Assembly: GCA_946479335.1 (NCBI GenBank)
Contig: CAMLFP010000115.1
Coordinates: forward strand, 1-14,085
Length of the DNA: 14,085 nt
Reading direction: 5' to 3'
Source of the DNA: an uncultured Archangium sp.
GTDB taxonomy: Bacteria; Myxococcota; Myxococcia; Myxococcales; Myxococcaceae
Each line of letters begins with the position of its first letter. Position 1 is the first letter of the stretch. The notes beneath the pieces were generated by a model. That model did no database searches and was not told the origin of the DNA. It saw only the letters and a program-made list of their open reading frames with translations. The position numbers and the translations under genes are program-made. Below, piece by piece: positions 6,888 through 13,703 of the stretch.

Positions 6888-7633
6888 GGCTTGCTCGAGA
6901 ACAGGTCCCACACGTCGCCGCCGAGCTCGGCCTTCTTGAGCTCCCACGCGGCCAGCACGTCGGCGGTGTGCGCCAGGTACTGCGGTGACGCGTCGAAGCG
7001 GTGCTCCTTCGCGTACTGCACGAGGAACTCCTTCAAGACCGGCGAGAGGAAGTGCGTCGCCAGGATGACCTGACTGCCGTCGAAGTACTCGGAGAAGCGC
7101 AGCGCGAAGCCCGACTGCCGGTTCTCGGAGGTCTCGACGCGCACCACCTCGCCCTTCACGTGCACGTCGCGGCCGCCCTGCGGCAGCGAGAGGTTGATGT
7201 GCAGCTTCGTGCCGATCTTCAGGAAGAAGCTCGACTCGAGGAACATGCCGCCCACCGACAGGTTCACCGTGGGCAGCGTCGCTTCGAAGACGTGGCTGGG
7301 GTCATCGGCCAGCGACAGCCGCGCACGCACCGCGATGTCGGCGCGCGGGTACTGCCGGCGAACGTCGGCCTTCGCCGCCGGCGCCTTCGGAGCGTTGAAC
7401 TTCGCGAACACCGGCGGGCGCGCGGGGGCGGGCGCCGGCGCCTTCTGCATCGACTTGAGCGCCTGCTCGCGCAGCACCGAGGTGCTGGTGGAGGGGATGG
7501 TCACCGCCGAGGGCTTGCGCTCCAGCGCCTGCGCGATGCGCTGGGCAGGCGTGGGCGCGTGGGCGCGCTCCCGCACCAGTGCGGCGGGGAGCGTGCTCGA
7601 CTTCGTCCCTGATGGCTTCGACCCCCGGGCCAT
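6884..7633 (-). CDS. PilZ-domain protein
   Basis: The 249-residue product has a long Ala/Pro-rich, probably disordered N-terminus (1-90), then a PilZ domain at about 92-185. The c-di-GMP-binding signatures are both present: R93-x3-R97 in RRQYPR, and N124-x-S126-x-x-G129 in NLSVGG. The segment GTKLHINLSLPQG followed by VKGEVVRVE and SGFALRF is typical of the PilZ paralogue family expanded in myxobacteria (TIGR02266-like). A C-terminal helical extension of about 65 residues (LSPVLKEFLVQYAKEH onward) has no assignment. Intact motifs suggest it can bind cyclic di-GMP; the output is unknown. Its ATG is 5 bases after the metK stop and its TGA overlaps the uppP GTG, placing it in the middle of a tight operon. 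No enzymatic domain is fused. Confidence 0.9.
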   Translation of the reverse strand: MARGSKPSGTKSSTLPAALVRERAHAPTPAQRIAQALERKPSAVTIPSTSTSVLREQALKSMQKAPAPAPARPPVFAKFNAPKAPAAKADVRRQYPRADIAVRARLSLADDPSHVFEATLPTVNLSVGGMFLESSFFLKIGTKLHINLSLPQGGRDVHVKGEVVRVETSENRQSGFALRFSEYFDGSQVILATHFLSPVLKEFLVQYAKEHRFDASPQYLAHTADVLAAWELKKAELGGDVWDLFSSKP

Positions 7634-7638
7634 GGGCG

Positions 7639-8808
7639 TTACGCGGCCTTCGACCCACGCAGGCCAGCGGCCTCGCGGAGCGCGTCCTTCTTGTCGGTCT
7701 TCTCCCAGCTGAACTCCGGGCGGCCGAAGTGACCGTACGCGGCGGTGCGCTGGTAGATGGGGCGGAGGAGATCGAGGTGCTCGATGATCTCGCGCGGCTT
7801 GAGGCCGAACGTCACGCGGACCGCCCTGGCGATCTTCTCTTCATCGACCACCGCGGTGCCGAAGGTGTCGACCATCACGCTGACGGGCTCGGCGACGCCG
7901 ATGGCGTAGCTGACCTGCACTTCGCAGCGCGTCGCGAGACCGGCGGCCACCACGTTCTTCGCGATGTAGCGGCCCATGTACGCGGCCGAGCGGTCGACCT
8001 TCGTGGGGTCCTTGCCGGAGAACGCGCCGCCGCCGTGACGGCCCATGCCGCCGTAGGTGTCGACGATGATCTTGCGGCCGGTGACGCCGGAGTCGCCCAT
8101 GGGGCCGCCGATGACGAAGCGGCCGGTGGGGTTGATGAAGTACTTGGTCTTCTTGTCGAGCAGCTTGGAGGGCAGCGAGGCCTTGATGACCTCCTCCATC
8201 ACCACTTCCTTGATCTTCTTGTTGCTCGCCTCTTCGGCGTGCTGGGTCGAGAGCACCACCGCGTCGATGCGCACCGGCTTGCCGTCTTTGTACTCGACCG
8301 ACACCTGCGACTTGCCGTCGGGGCGCAGCCACGCGTGCTTCTTCTTGCGCACGTCGGCGAGCTTCTTCGTCAACGCGTGCGCGTAGTGGATGGGCGCGGG
8401 CATCAGCTCCGGCGTCTCGTTGCACGCGTAGCCGAACATCATGCCCTGGTCGCCGGCGCCGATTTCCTTGGTGCCCTTCTGGTCGACGCCGCGGTTGATG
8501 TCCTGGCTCTGGCCTTCGATGGCCACCATGACGCCGCAGGTGTGGCCGTCGTAGCCCATGGCGGAGTCGGTGTAGCCGATGTTGCAGATGGTCTTGCGCA
8601 CGATGGTGGGGATGTCGATCCACGCGTTGGTGGTGACCTCACCGGCGACCATCGCGAAGCCGGTCTTCACCAGCGTCTCGACGGCGATGCGGGCCATCGG
8701 GTCTTTCGCGATCAGCGCATCGACGACCCCGTCGGAGATCTGGTCGCAGATCTTGTCCGGGTGGCCTTCGGTGACTGACTCGGAGGTGAAAAGATAATCC
8801 TTCGGCAT
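7639..8808 (-). CDS. metK: S-adenosylmethionine synthase
   Basis: The 389-residue product is full length for MetK, which makes S-adenosylmethionine from methionine and ATP in the cytosol. Family signatures are intact: [19 protein letters not shown] at the N-terminus, [12 protein letters not shown] at 117-128 and [16 protein letters not shown] at 259-274. The start is ATG 8808, giving the usual [12 protein letters not shown] opening, with AGAAGGA upstream at normal spacing. It is the first gene of a compact minus-strand unit with the PilZ and UppP genes, and is divergent from the MlaC-like gene; the 120-base gap should hold both promoters. I looked for a SAM riboswitch in the leader and recognised none. 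An essential housekeeping gene here drives a c-di-GMP effector and an envelope enzyme. Confidence 0.98.
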   Translation of the reverse strand: MPKDYLFTSESVTEGHPDKICDQISDGVVDALIAKDPMARIAVETLVKTGFAMVAGEVTTNAWIDIPTIVRKTICNIGYTDSAMGYDGHTCGVMVAIEGQSQDINRGVDQKGTKEIGAGDQGMMFGYACNETPELMPAPIHYAHALTKKLADVRKKKHAWLRPDGKSQVSVEYKDGKPVRIDAVVLSTQHAEEASNKKIKEVVMEEVIKASLPSKLLDKKTKYFINPTGRFVIGGPMGDSGVTGRKIIVDTYGGMGRHGGGAFSGKDPTKVDRSAAYMGRYIAKNVVAAGLATRCEVQVSYAIGVAEPVSVMVDTFGTAVVDEEKIARAVRVTFGLKPREIIEHLDLLRPIYQRTAAYGHFGRPEFSWEKTDKKDALREAAGLRGSKAA

Positions 8809-8881
8809 GTGCGTGGTGTCCTTCTGGGTGTGAACGGAAGGGCGCCCGTCTATCGAGAACGACACATCGCAGCAAGGAGCC

Positions 8882-8932
8882 GTGAATGGCGTCCACCTCC
8901 CCGCGTTGTTGGCGTACACATGCCCGCCATGA
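8882..8932 (+). CDS. Possible 16-codon leader ORF overlapping the mlaC start
   Basis: A GTG at 8882 opens a 16-codon frame ([16 protein letters not shown]) whose TGA overlaps the ATG at 8929 as ATGA, the arrangement of translationally coupled genes. AAGGAG lies at 8874-8879, but only two bases before this GTG. It is better spaced (six bases) for ATG 8886, which opens a different, probably spurious frame. The downstream gene has no good ribosome-binding site of its own, which makes coupling attractive. Chance is a serious alternative. Confidence 0.2.
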   Translation: MNGVHLPALLAYTCPP

Positions 8933-9498
8933 ACCGCGCCCTGACCTTCGTCGTGTTGCTCTCGCTGCCCGCGCTCGCCGGCCCGAAAGACGAGCTGAGC
9001 AAGCCGCTCAAGACCATCGTGAACTCCGTGCGCTACGGCAAAGACAACGCCGCGCTCAAGCTCTTCGCGAGCGACGAGCAGGGCAAGCTGATGGTGGCCG
9101 ACGCGTGGAGCAAGGGCACCGACGCGCAGCGCAAGGAGTTCCAGGACCTGTTCCTCACGCTGTTCGGGAAGATCGCGTTCCCCAAGATCCGCAAGAACTT
9201 CGAGAACCTCGACACCGTGCTCTACGAGGAGCCGACGGTCGAAGGCGACAAGGCCGCCATCGCGTCGACCATCTTGATCAACCACCCGCTCAAGAAGCAG
9301 GAGCTCAAGGTGAAGTACCAGTTGGTCAAGCAGGGCCCCGCGTGGAAGGTGGTCGACGTGGCGGTGCTGGGCGACTCGATGCTCATCGGCATCCGCGATG
9401 ATCAGGTGCAGCCGCTGCTCAAAGAGGGCGGGTGGGACGCGCTCTTGAAGGCGATGCGCGAGAAGGCCGCCGAGCTGAAGGACATCCAGCTCAAGTAG
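8929..9498 (+). CDS. MlaC/Ttg2D-like periplasmic phospholipid-binding protein
   Basis: The 189-residue product starts with a clear signal peptide, [17 protein letters not shown], then the helical MlaC fold: [18 protein letters not shown], the family-typical [17 protein letters not shown] at 66-82, and the C-terminal beta region ([25 protein letters not shown], the usual W-K-V-x-D-V pattern) ending in [13 protein letters not shown]. MlaC proteins shuttle phospholipids across the periplasm between the outer-membrane MlaA complex and the inner-membrane MlaFEDB transporter. None of those partners is in the window, so this is an orphan, and a related role in hopanoid or toluene-tolerance transport is possible. 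An in-frame ATG at 8920 would add three residues. After the stop, a GAGCTG/CAGCTC inverted repeat (9472-9492) and a T-run (9505-9510) occur, but they are too far apart for a canonical terminator. Confidence 0.85.
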   Translation: MNRALTFVVLLSLPALAGPKDELSKPLKTIVNSVRYGKDNAALKLFASDEQGKLMVADAWSKGTDAQRKEFQDLFLTLFGKIAFPKIRKNFENLDTVLYEEPTVEGDKAAIASTILINHPLKKQELKVKYQLVKQGPAWKVVDVAVLGDSMLIGIRDDQVQPLLKEGGWDALLKAMREKAAELKDIQLK

Positions 9499-9500
9499 GC

Positions 9501-9527
9501 GAACTTTTTTCTGCGTGCGGTTTCTCC
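9501..9527 (+). promoter_or_regulatory. Candidate ECF-type promoter
   Basis: GAACTT at 9501-9506 is followed after 16 bases by TCTCC at 9523-9527. This resembles the GAACTT-N16-TCTGA form recognised by RpoE-like ECF sigma factors, which often activate their own operon. It sits between the mlaC stop and the operon carrying an ECF sigma gene. The T-run just after GAACTT (9505-9510) is typical of ECF promoter spacers. The -10 match is imperfect and no start site is known. Confidence 0.35.
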
Positions 9528-9547
9528 GGTGAGTCCCCTCACTGGAG
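9524..9547 (+). promoter_or_regulatory. Inverted repeat masking the 9556 ribosome-binding site
   Basis: CTCCGGTGAG (9524-9533) and CTCACTGGAG (9538-9547) form a 10-bp RNA stem with one G-U pair and a four-base loop. The 3' arm contains most of GGAGG (9544-9548), the Shine-Dalgarno sequence of the gene starting at 9556. No T-run follows, so it is not a plain terminator. A transcript reading through from mlaC would have its ribosome-binding site paired. A transcript begun at the candidate ECF promoter would start within the hairpin and lack the 5' arm. Confidence 0.5.
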
Positions 9548-9555
9548 GTTCTCGC

Positions 9556-9906
9556 ATGTGGCAGTTCATCGAAGACGGCGGGTTCACCATGTTCCCGCTG
9601 CTGGCCGCCGGGTTCTGTCTCACCGGCGTCAGCGTGCTGTACGCGACGCGGCCCTCGGAGCGCCTGCGCGGCGCGGCGTTCAACCTCGGCGGCGTGGTGC
9701 TGTTCGCGGGCCTCTTTGGCGGCGCGCAGGCGGTGCGCACCGTGCTCCGCGTGGCGGCGATCGCCGAAGCCGCTGACGCGCAGCACCGCATCGTGCTCGC
9801 CGGGTTGTCGGAGTCAGCGAACAACCTGGTGCTGGCGTTCTTCTTCCTCTCGCTGGCGGCGGTGCTGGTGACCGCCGGCGCCTGGCGGGGAACGCGTGCG
9901 CTCTGA
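9556..9906 (+). CDS. Small integral membrane protein upstream of sigma factor
   Basis: The 116-residue product has three predicted membrane segments, about 11-30, 43-60 and 89-110. The N-terminus [19 protein letters not shown] and the C-terminal pattern [21 protein letters not shown] recall the start and pore regions of MotA/TolQ/ExbB proton-channel proteins. It is far shorter than those and lacks most of their body, so channel activity is not claimed. The start has an excellent GGAGG seven bases upstream, inside an inverted repeat. Its end overlaps the sigma factor's GTG start by 11 bases, so it is translationally linked to the sigma/anti-sigma pair. I infer that it may take part in sensing for that pair; nothing in the sequence proves it. 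Confidence 0.75.
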   Translation: MWQFIEDGGFTMFPLLAAGFCLTGVSVLYATRPSERLRGAAFNLGGVVLFAGLFGGAQAVRTVLRVAAIAEAADAQHRIVLAGLSESANNLVLAFFFLSLAAVLVTAGAWRGTRAL

Positions 9907-10396
9907 CGAGGCGTTGGTCGAGGCGTGGCTCCGCGGCGAGCTGAGCGCGTTCGACGAGCTGTACCTCCGCTACGAGGCGCCGCTGTTCGGCTTCATCAAG
10001 CGCATGGGCGCCACCGACGCCGAAGACGTGTTGCACCACACGTTCCTCGCGTTCTTGCGTGAGGCGCGCGGGCGCCGCGTGGGGCACGTGCGCGCGTTGC
10101 TGTACGAGGTGGCCCGCAACGCGTGCCTCAACGGCGTGCGCTCCGCGAAGCGCGTGGAGCTGGTGAGCGCGCCCATCGAGCCGCCATCGCCGGAGCTGCA
10201 GCTGCTCGCGCGCGAGCAATCGGCGGCGTTGTCGGTCGCGTTGACGCGGTTGCCGGCGACGCTCTCGGAGACCTGGGCGCTGCGCGCGTCGGGCCTCTCG
10301 TACGAGGAGATGTCGCGGGTGTTGAAGATCCCGCTGGGCACCGTGAAGTCGAGAATGAACGAGCTGTTGCACCGGCTCCGGGAGGAACTGCGATGA
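9896..10396 (+). CDS. ECF-type RNA polymerase sigma factor
   Basis: The 166-residue product has only the two domains of a group 4 (ECF) sigma factor. Sigma-2 spans about 6-80 (ALVEAWLRGELSAFDELYLRY, then DAEDVLHHTFLAFLRE, matching the D-A-E-D-x-x-Q-x-x-F pattern with His in place of Gln). Sigma-4 spans about 109-162 (LTRLPATLSETWALR, then the helix-turn-helix LSYEEMSRVLKIPLGTVKSRM). It directs RNA polymerase to a small regulon under a specific signal. The start is GTG 9896, preceded by GGGGAA and overlapping the upstream membrane gene. Its TGA overlaps the anti-sigma ATG as ATGA, the classic coupling of ECF pairs. A possible self-regulated promoter lies at 9501-9527. Confidence 0.92.
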   Translation: MRSDEALVEAWLRGELSAFDELYLRYEAPLFGFIKRMGATDAEDVLHHTFLAFLREARGRRVGHVRALLYEVARNACLNGVRSAKRVELVSAPIEPPSPELQLLAREQSAALSVALTRLPATLSETWALRASGLSYEEMSRVLKIPLGTVKSRMNELLHRLREELR

Positions 10397-10695
10397 GCTG
10401 TGAGACGATGACCCCGCACCTGTTGGCGCTGCACTTCGGCGAGCTCGACCTCGCGACCCGCGCGGCGGTGGAGGCGCACCTCGTCGAGTGTCGCGCGTGC
10501 ACCGCGCGGTTCTTCGGCCTCAAGCGCGCCGTCGAGGTGCCCGACGAAGACGCGCGGCCTTCTCAACGTGCGCGCACTCGGCTCCGCGCGGCGGTGGAGC
10601 AGGAACTCGGCCTGCGCATTCCCCTCTGGGAGCGCGCGTTGGCCTTCTGGGTCGCAGCAGGCGCGGTTGCGTGCGCGGTGTTGCTCGTGCGCTGA
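10393..10695 (+). CDS. Membrane-anchored zinc-finger anti-sigma factor
   Basis: The 100-residue product has the zinc-binding anti-sigma motif H29-x3-C33-x2-C36 (HLVECRAC). Cys3, His9 or His14 could be the fourth ligand. A single membrane segment follows at about 83-99 (ALAFWVAAGAVACAVLLV). These proteins hold their partner ECF sigma factor at the membrane until a signal releases it. The protein ends with one Arg after the membrane segment, so there is essentially no periplasmic sensor domain. Sensing must use the cytoplasmic zinc centre, the membrane segment or another protein, such as the small membrane protein of the same operon. The ATGA overlap with the sigma gene implies coupled, near-stoichiometric synthesis. 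Confidence 0.85.
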   Translation: MSCETMTPHLLALHFGELDLATRAAVEAHLVECRACTARFFGLKRAVEVPDEDARPSQRARTRLRAAVEQELGLRIPLWERALAFWVAAGAVACAVLLVR

Positions 10696-10701
10696 TAAGT
10701 C

Positions 10702-10762
10702 ATGCCCCCGTAAAGAAGTTGTCGCCGCGTCGGCTCACGGCGCGCGTTACGCGAGGGGGCAT
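10702..10762 (+). promoter_or_regulatory. Long inverted repeat in the cydA leader, masking its ribosome-binding site
   Basis: ATGCCCCCGTAA at 10702-10713 is complementary to TTAC (10747-10750) plus GGGGGCAT (10755-10762): an 8-bp arm and a 4-bp arm with a GCGA bulge on the 3' side. The 33-base interior can form a further CGCCG/CGGCG stem (10723-10727 with 10738-10742). The 3' arm is the GAGGGGG ribosome-binding site of cydA and ends one base before its ATG at 10764. Folded, the RNA would hide the translation start. A DNA-binding operator or chance pairing are alternatives. Confidence 0.55.
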
Positions 10763-10763
10763 C

Positions 10764-12092
10764 ATGGGCGACCCGCTGTTCTGGCACCGCGTGCAGTTCG
10801 CGTTCACCATCATCTACCACTACCTCTTCCCGCAGCTGACGATGGGGCTGGCGGTGCTCATCGTGGTGATGAAGTGGCGCGCGCTGCGCACCGGGAGCGA
10901 AGCGTGGGCGAAGGCGGCGCGCTTCTGGGTGCGCATCTTCGGGCTCAACTTCGCGGTCGGCGTGGTGACCGGTATCCCCATGGAGTTCCAGTTCGGCACC
11001 AACTGGGCGCGCTTCAGTCAGCTCACCGGCGGCGTCATCGGGCAGACGCTGGCGCTCGAGGGGCTCTTCGCGTTCTTCCTCGAGTCGTCGTTCCTCGCGA
11101 TGCTGGTGTGGGGTGAGAAGAAGCTCTCACCGCGCAAACACTTCGCCGCGGCGGTGGCGTTGCTCATCGGCAGCTGGCTGTCGGGCGTCTTCATCATCAT
11201 CACCAACGCCTTCATGCAGCACCCGGTGGCGTACGCGCGCGACGCGCAGGGCCTCTTCTCGCTGACCAGCGTGGTCGACTACCTCCTCAACCCCTGGGCG
11301 TGGATTCAGTACGTGCACAACCAGTTGGCGGCGGTGGTGACGGCGTCGTTCGTGGTGAGCGCGGTGGGCGCGTTCTGGCTGCTCCGCGGCACGCACCTCG
11401 AGCAGGCGCGGCTCAACGTGAAGGTGGGCGTCACCGCGGGGCTCATCGCGTCGATGCTGGTCGCGTTCCCCACGGGCGATGCGCAGGCGAAGCTGGTGGC
11501 GAAGTACCAACCGGCGACGCTCGCGGCGATGGAGGGCCACTTCGAGTCGGGCCCGCGCGCGGCGCTGCACCTCATCGGCCAACCCAACGTCGCAGAGCGC
11601 AAGCTGGACAACCCCATCGCCTTGCCCGCGGTGCTCTCGTTCATCGCGTATGGCACTCCCGGCGCGAACGTGGTGGGGCTCAACGACATCCCCCTCGATG
11701 AATGGCCGACCAACGTGGAGCTCCTCTATTACGCGTTCCACGTGATGGTGGGCCTCGGCACGCTCTTCATCGGGCTGACGTCACTCGCGGCGCTCTTCTG
11801 GTGGCGCGGGTGGCTCGAGAAGCAGCGCTGGCTGTTGTGGGCGCTGATGCTGGCGGCGCCGTTCCCGTACATCGCCAACACCGCGGGGTGGATGACGGCC
11901 GAGCTCGGTCGCCAACCGTGGCTGGTGTACGGCGTGTTGCGCACGGTGGAGGGCGCGAGCCCGACGGTGCACGCGGGGAGCACGGTCTTCACCCTCATCG
12001 GCTTCGCGGGGCTCTACGCGCTGCTGGGCTTCATCTTCTTGCTGTTGGCCGGCCGCGAGATTGTGCACGGCCCGGAGGCGCACCATGGCTGA
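10764..12092 (+). CDS. cydA: Cytochrome bd ubiquinol oxidase subunit I
   Basis: The 442-residue membrane subunit holds all three haems of a quinol oxidase that reduces oxygen to water with high affinity. Key residues fall where expected from the E. coli protein: His19 (RVQFAFTIIYHYLFPQLT), Glu99 and Glu107 (LEGLFAFFLESSF), His185 (IQYVHNQLAA, haem b558) and Met328 (FHVMVGLGTLF, haem b558). The GRQPW signature lies at 382-386, and Q-loop residues are recognisable in KYQPATLAAMEG. At 442 residues it is about 80 shorter than E. coli CydA, fitting the short-Q-loop type. The start is ATG 10764 with GAGGGGG four bases upstream; the leader has a strong inverted repeat. Its stop overlaps the cydB start by eight bases. 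No cydDC assembly genes are in the window. Confidence 0.97.
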   Translation: MGDPLFWHRVQFAFTIIYHYLFPQLTMGLAVLIVVMKWRALRTGSEAWAKAARFWVRIFGLNFAVGVVTGIPMEFQFGTNWARFSQLTGGVIGQTLALEGLFAFFLESSFLAMLVWGEKKLSPRKHFAAAVALLIGSWLSGVFIIITNAFMQHPVAYARDAQGLFSLTSVVDYLLNPWAWIQYVHNQLAAVVTASFVVSAVGAFWLLRGTHLEQARLNVKVGVTAGLIASMLVAFPTGDAQAKLVAKYQPATLAAMEGHFESGPRAALHLIGQPNVAERKLDNPIALPAVLSFIAYGTPGANVVGLNDIPLDEWPTNVELLYYAFHVMVGLGTLFIGLTSLAALFWWRGWLEKQRWLLWALMLAAPFPYIANTAGWMTAELGRQPWLVYGVLRTVEGASPTVHAGSTVFTLIGFAGLYALLGFIFLLLAGREIVHGPEAHHG

Positions 12093-13089
12093 GCTCTGGT
12101 TCTGGCTGGTGGGCGTGATGTTCATCGCGTGGGCGGTGTTGGACGGCTTCGACTTCGGCGTGGGCATCCTCCATCGCGTGGTGGCGAAGACCGATGATGA
12201 ACGGCGGCTGGTCATCGCCTCCATCGGCCCGGTGTGGGACGGCAACGAGGTGTGGTTGCTCGCGGCGGGCGGCACCACGCTGCTGGTCTTCCCCGGCGTG
12301 GTGGCGGCGGGCTTCTCGGGGCTGTACCTGCCGGTCATCTTCGCGGTGTGGGCGCTGATGGTGCGCGGCGCGGCCATCGAGCTGCGCAGTCACCTGGGCT
12401 CGCCGCTGTGGCGCAGCTTCTTCGACATGGCGTTCTTCGCGTCGTCGCTGGTGGTGCCGATCCTCATGGGTGCGGCGCTGGGCAACGTGCTGCGCGGCGT
12501 GCCGTTGGACGCGCGCGGCTTCTTCGAGCTGCCGCTCTTCGCGAGCTGGAGCCCGACCGGCGAGCTGGGCGTGTTGGACTGGTACACCGTGCTGTGCGGC
12601 CTGTTCGTCACCGCCACGCTGACGGCGCACGGCGCGAACTGGTTGGTGCTCAAGACGGGCGGCGAGGTGCAGGCGCGCGCGGTGAAGGTGCGAAGGCCGT
12701 TGCTCCTCGCGACGGGCGCGCTGTGGCTGTTGACCGCTCTCGCGACGTTCTTCGTCGCGCCGCCCAGCACGCACTCGTTCTGGTGGCTGGGCGTGGTGGT
12801 GTCACTCGCAGGTGCCACGGCGACGGTGCTCCAGAAGAGCGAGCGCGCGGCGTTCCTGGGAGGCAGCGCGTTCATCGTCGGGCAGCTCCTCACCGCGTTC
12901 GGCGGGCTCTTCCCGGTGCTGCTGCGTGCGAGGGAGAACCCGCAGTTCTCGCTCACCGCCGCGTCGGCCGCGTCACAGGGCGCGGGGCGAAACTTCGCGC
13001 TCGTGTGGTGGGTACCGGGGCTGCTGCTCGCCGCCGCGTACCTGTGGTGGGTGTTGCGACACTTCCGCGGGAAGGCGCAACTCGACTGA
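12085..13089 (+). CDS. cydB: Cytochrome bd ubiquinol oxidase subunit II
   Basis: The 334-residue product is the second core subunit of cytochrome bd oxidase. Family motifs are AWAVLDGFDFGVGIL at 15-29 and IGPVWDGNEVWLL at 47-59, with about eight hydrophobic segments through to LLLAAAYLWWVLRHF near the C-terminus. It carries no haem but is needed to assemble the haem-bearing subunit. The ATG at 12085 lies inside the end of cydA and has GGAGG (12074-12078) six bases upstream, so the two are translated together. I found no small CydX- or CydS-like reading frame in the 21 bases before the next gene. The third small subunit is therefore absent here, encoded elsewhere or not required. Confidence 0.97.
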   Translation: MAELWFWLVGVMFIAWAVLDGFDFGVGILHRVVAKTDDERRLVIASIGPVWDGNEVWLLAAGGTTLLVFPGVVAAGFSGLYLPVIFAVWALMVRGAAIELRSHLGSPLWRSFFDMAFFASSLVVPILMGAALGNVLRGVPLDARGFFELPLFASWSPTGELGVLDWYTVLCGLFVTATLTAHGANWLVLKTGGEVQARAVKVRRPLLLATGALWLLTALATFFVAPPSTHSFWWLGVVVSLAGATATVLQKSERAAFLGGSAFIVGQLLTAFGGLFPVLLRARENPQFSLTAASAASQGAGRNFALVWWVPGLLLAAAYLWWVLRHFRGKAQLD

Positions 13090-13110
13090 GAGTCGGGTAG
13101 AGGGTCGTGC

Positions 13111-13671
13111 ATGCAGTACGCGAACCCGACGCACGAGACGATTGGCTCCGACATCCTCGCGGTGTTGGGCGTGTTGAAGTTCCCCGAGCAGGTGCTCGGC
13201 GAGGCGTGGGTGACGCGGCTGCGCGCGCTCAAGCCCGATCGCTGGTACCCGGTGGCCACGCTGCTGGAGCTGCTCGAGGCGCTCGAGAAGAAGGGCGGCC
13301 ACGCGTCGCTGGTGCAGATGGGGCGGCAGCTCTTCCGCGACTCGCACCAGGCGCGCGTGACGCCGGAGCTCAAGAGCGCCGCCGACGTCATCTTCGGCAT
13401 CGACGGCATGTACCACCACGCCAACCGCGGCACCGGCATCGGCGGGTGGAAGGTGACGAAGTTCGCGCCCGGCGTCGGGGTGCTCGAGAAGAGCACGCCG
13501 CACCTGTGCGGGCTCGAAGAGGGCATCTTGTACGAGGCGCTCCACACCGTCGGCGCGGAGGCGCTCATCGTGCAGAGCAAGTGCCGGTCGCGCGGCGATG
13601 CGCTGTGCGAGTTCGAGCTGCGCTCGTCGGTGCGCGACGCGCGGTGGATGGGCGCGCACGCGCCGGTATAG
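13111..13671 (+). CDS. V4R-like sensor-domain protein
   Basis: The 186-residue product starts 21 bases after cydB with GAGGG at proper spacing, so it is probably in the same transcript. The N-terminal half is helical (HETIGSDILAVLGVL, then WYPVATLLELLEALEKKGGH). The C-terminal part ends in KCRSRGDALCEFEL at 157-170, that is Cys158-x3-Gly-Asp-x2-Cys166-x-Phe. This matches the closing metal/ligand motif of V4R (4-vinyl reductase) domains, relatives of haem-NO-binding sensors; Cys133 in PHLCGLEEG may belong to the same site. V4R domains bind small hydrocarbons or metals and usually act as sensors or adaptors. A myxobacterial DUF2378-type paralogue is the alternative assignment. No output domain is attached. 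A link to respiration is suggested only by position. Confidence 0.65.
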   Translation: MQYANPTHETIGSDILAVLGVLKFPEQVLGEAWVTRLRALKPDRWYPVATLLELLEALEKKGGHASLVQMGRQLFRDSHQARVTPELKSAADVIFGIDGMYHHANRGTGIGGWKVTKFAPGVGVLEKSTPHLCGLEEGILYEALHTVGAEALIVQSKCRSRGDALCEFELRSSVRDARWMGAHAPV

Positions 13672-13684
13672 AGAATCCGCCCAA

Positions 13685-13703
13685 AAGAGTTTCAGGAACT
13701 CTT
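13685..13703 (+). promoter_or_regulatory. Inverted repeat abutting the NADAR start codon
   Basis: AAGAGTT (13685-13691) and AACTCTT (13697-13703) are perfect 7-base complements around a TCAGG loop, and the next base begins ATG 13704. The only ribosome-binding-site-like sequence for this start, AGGA (13694-13697), lies in the loop and the first base of the 3' arm. The spot is AT-rich for this genome. It could control translation, serve as a protein-binding operator, or be a weak end for the upstream gene, though no T-run follows. Confidence 0.4.

Noticed and set aside
8809..8928. Possible SAM riboswitch upstream of metK
   Set aside because: I could not match the conserved core of the SAM-I, SAM-II or SAM/SAH classes, and only weak local stems are visible.
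9472..9510. Intrinsic terminator after the MlaC-like gene
   Set aside because: The GAGCTG/CAGCTC stem and the T-run are separated by 12 bases, too far for a canonical terminator. The T-run also fits an ECF promoter spacer.
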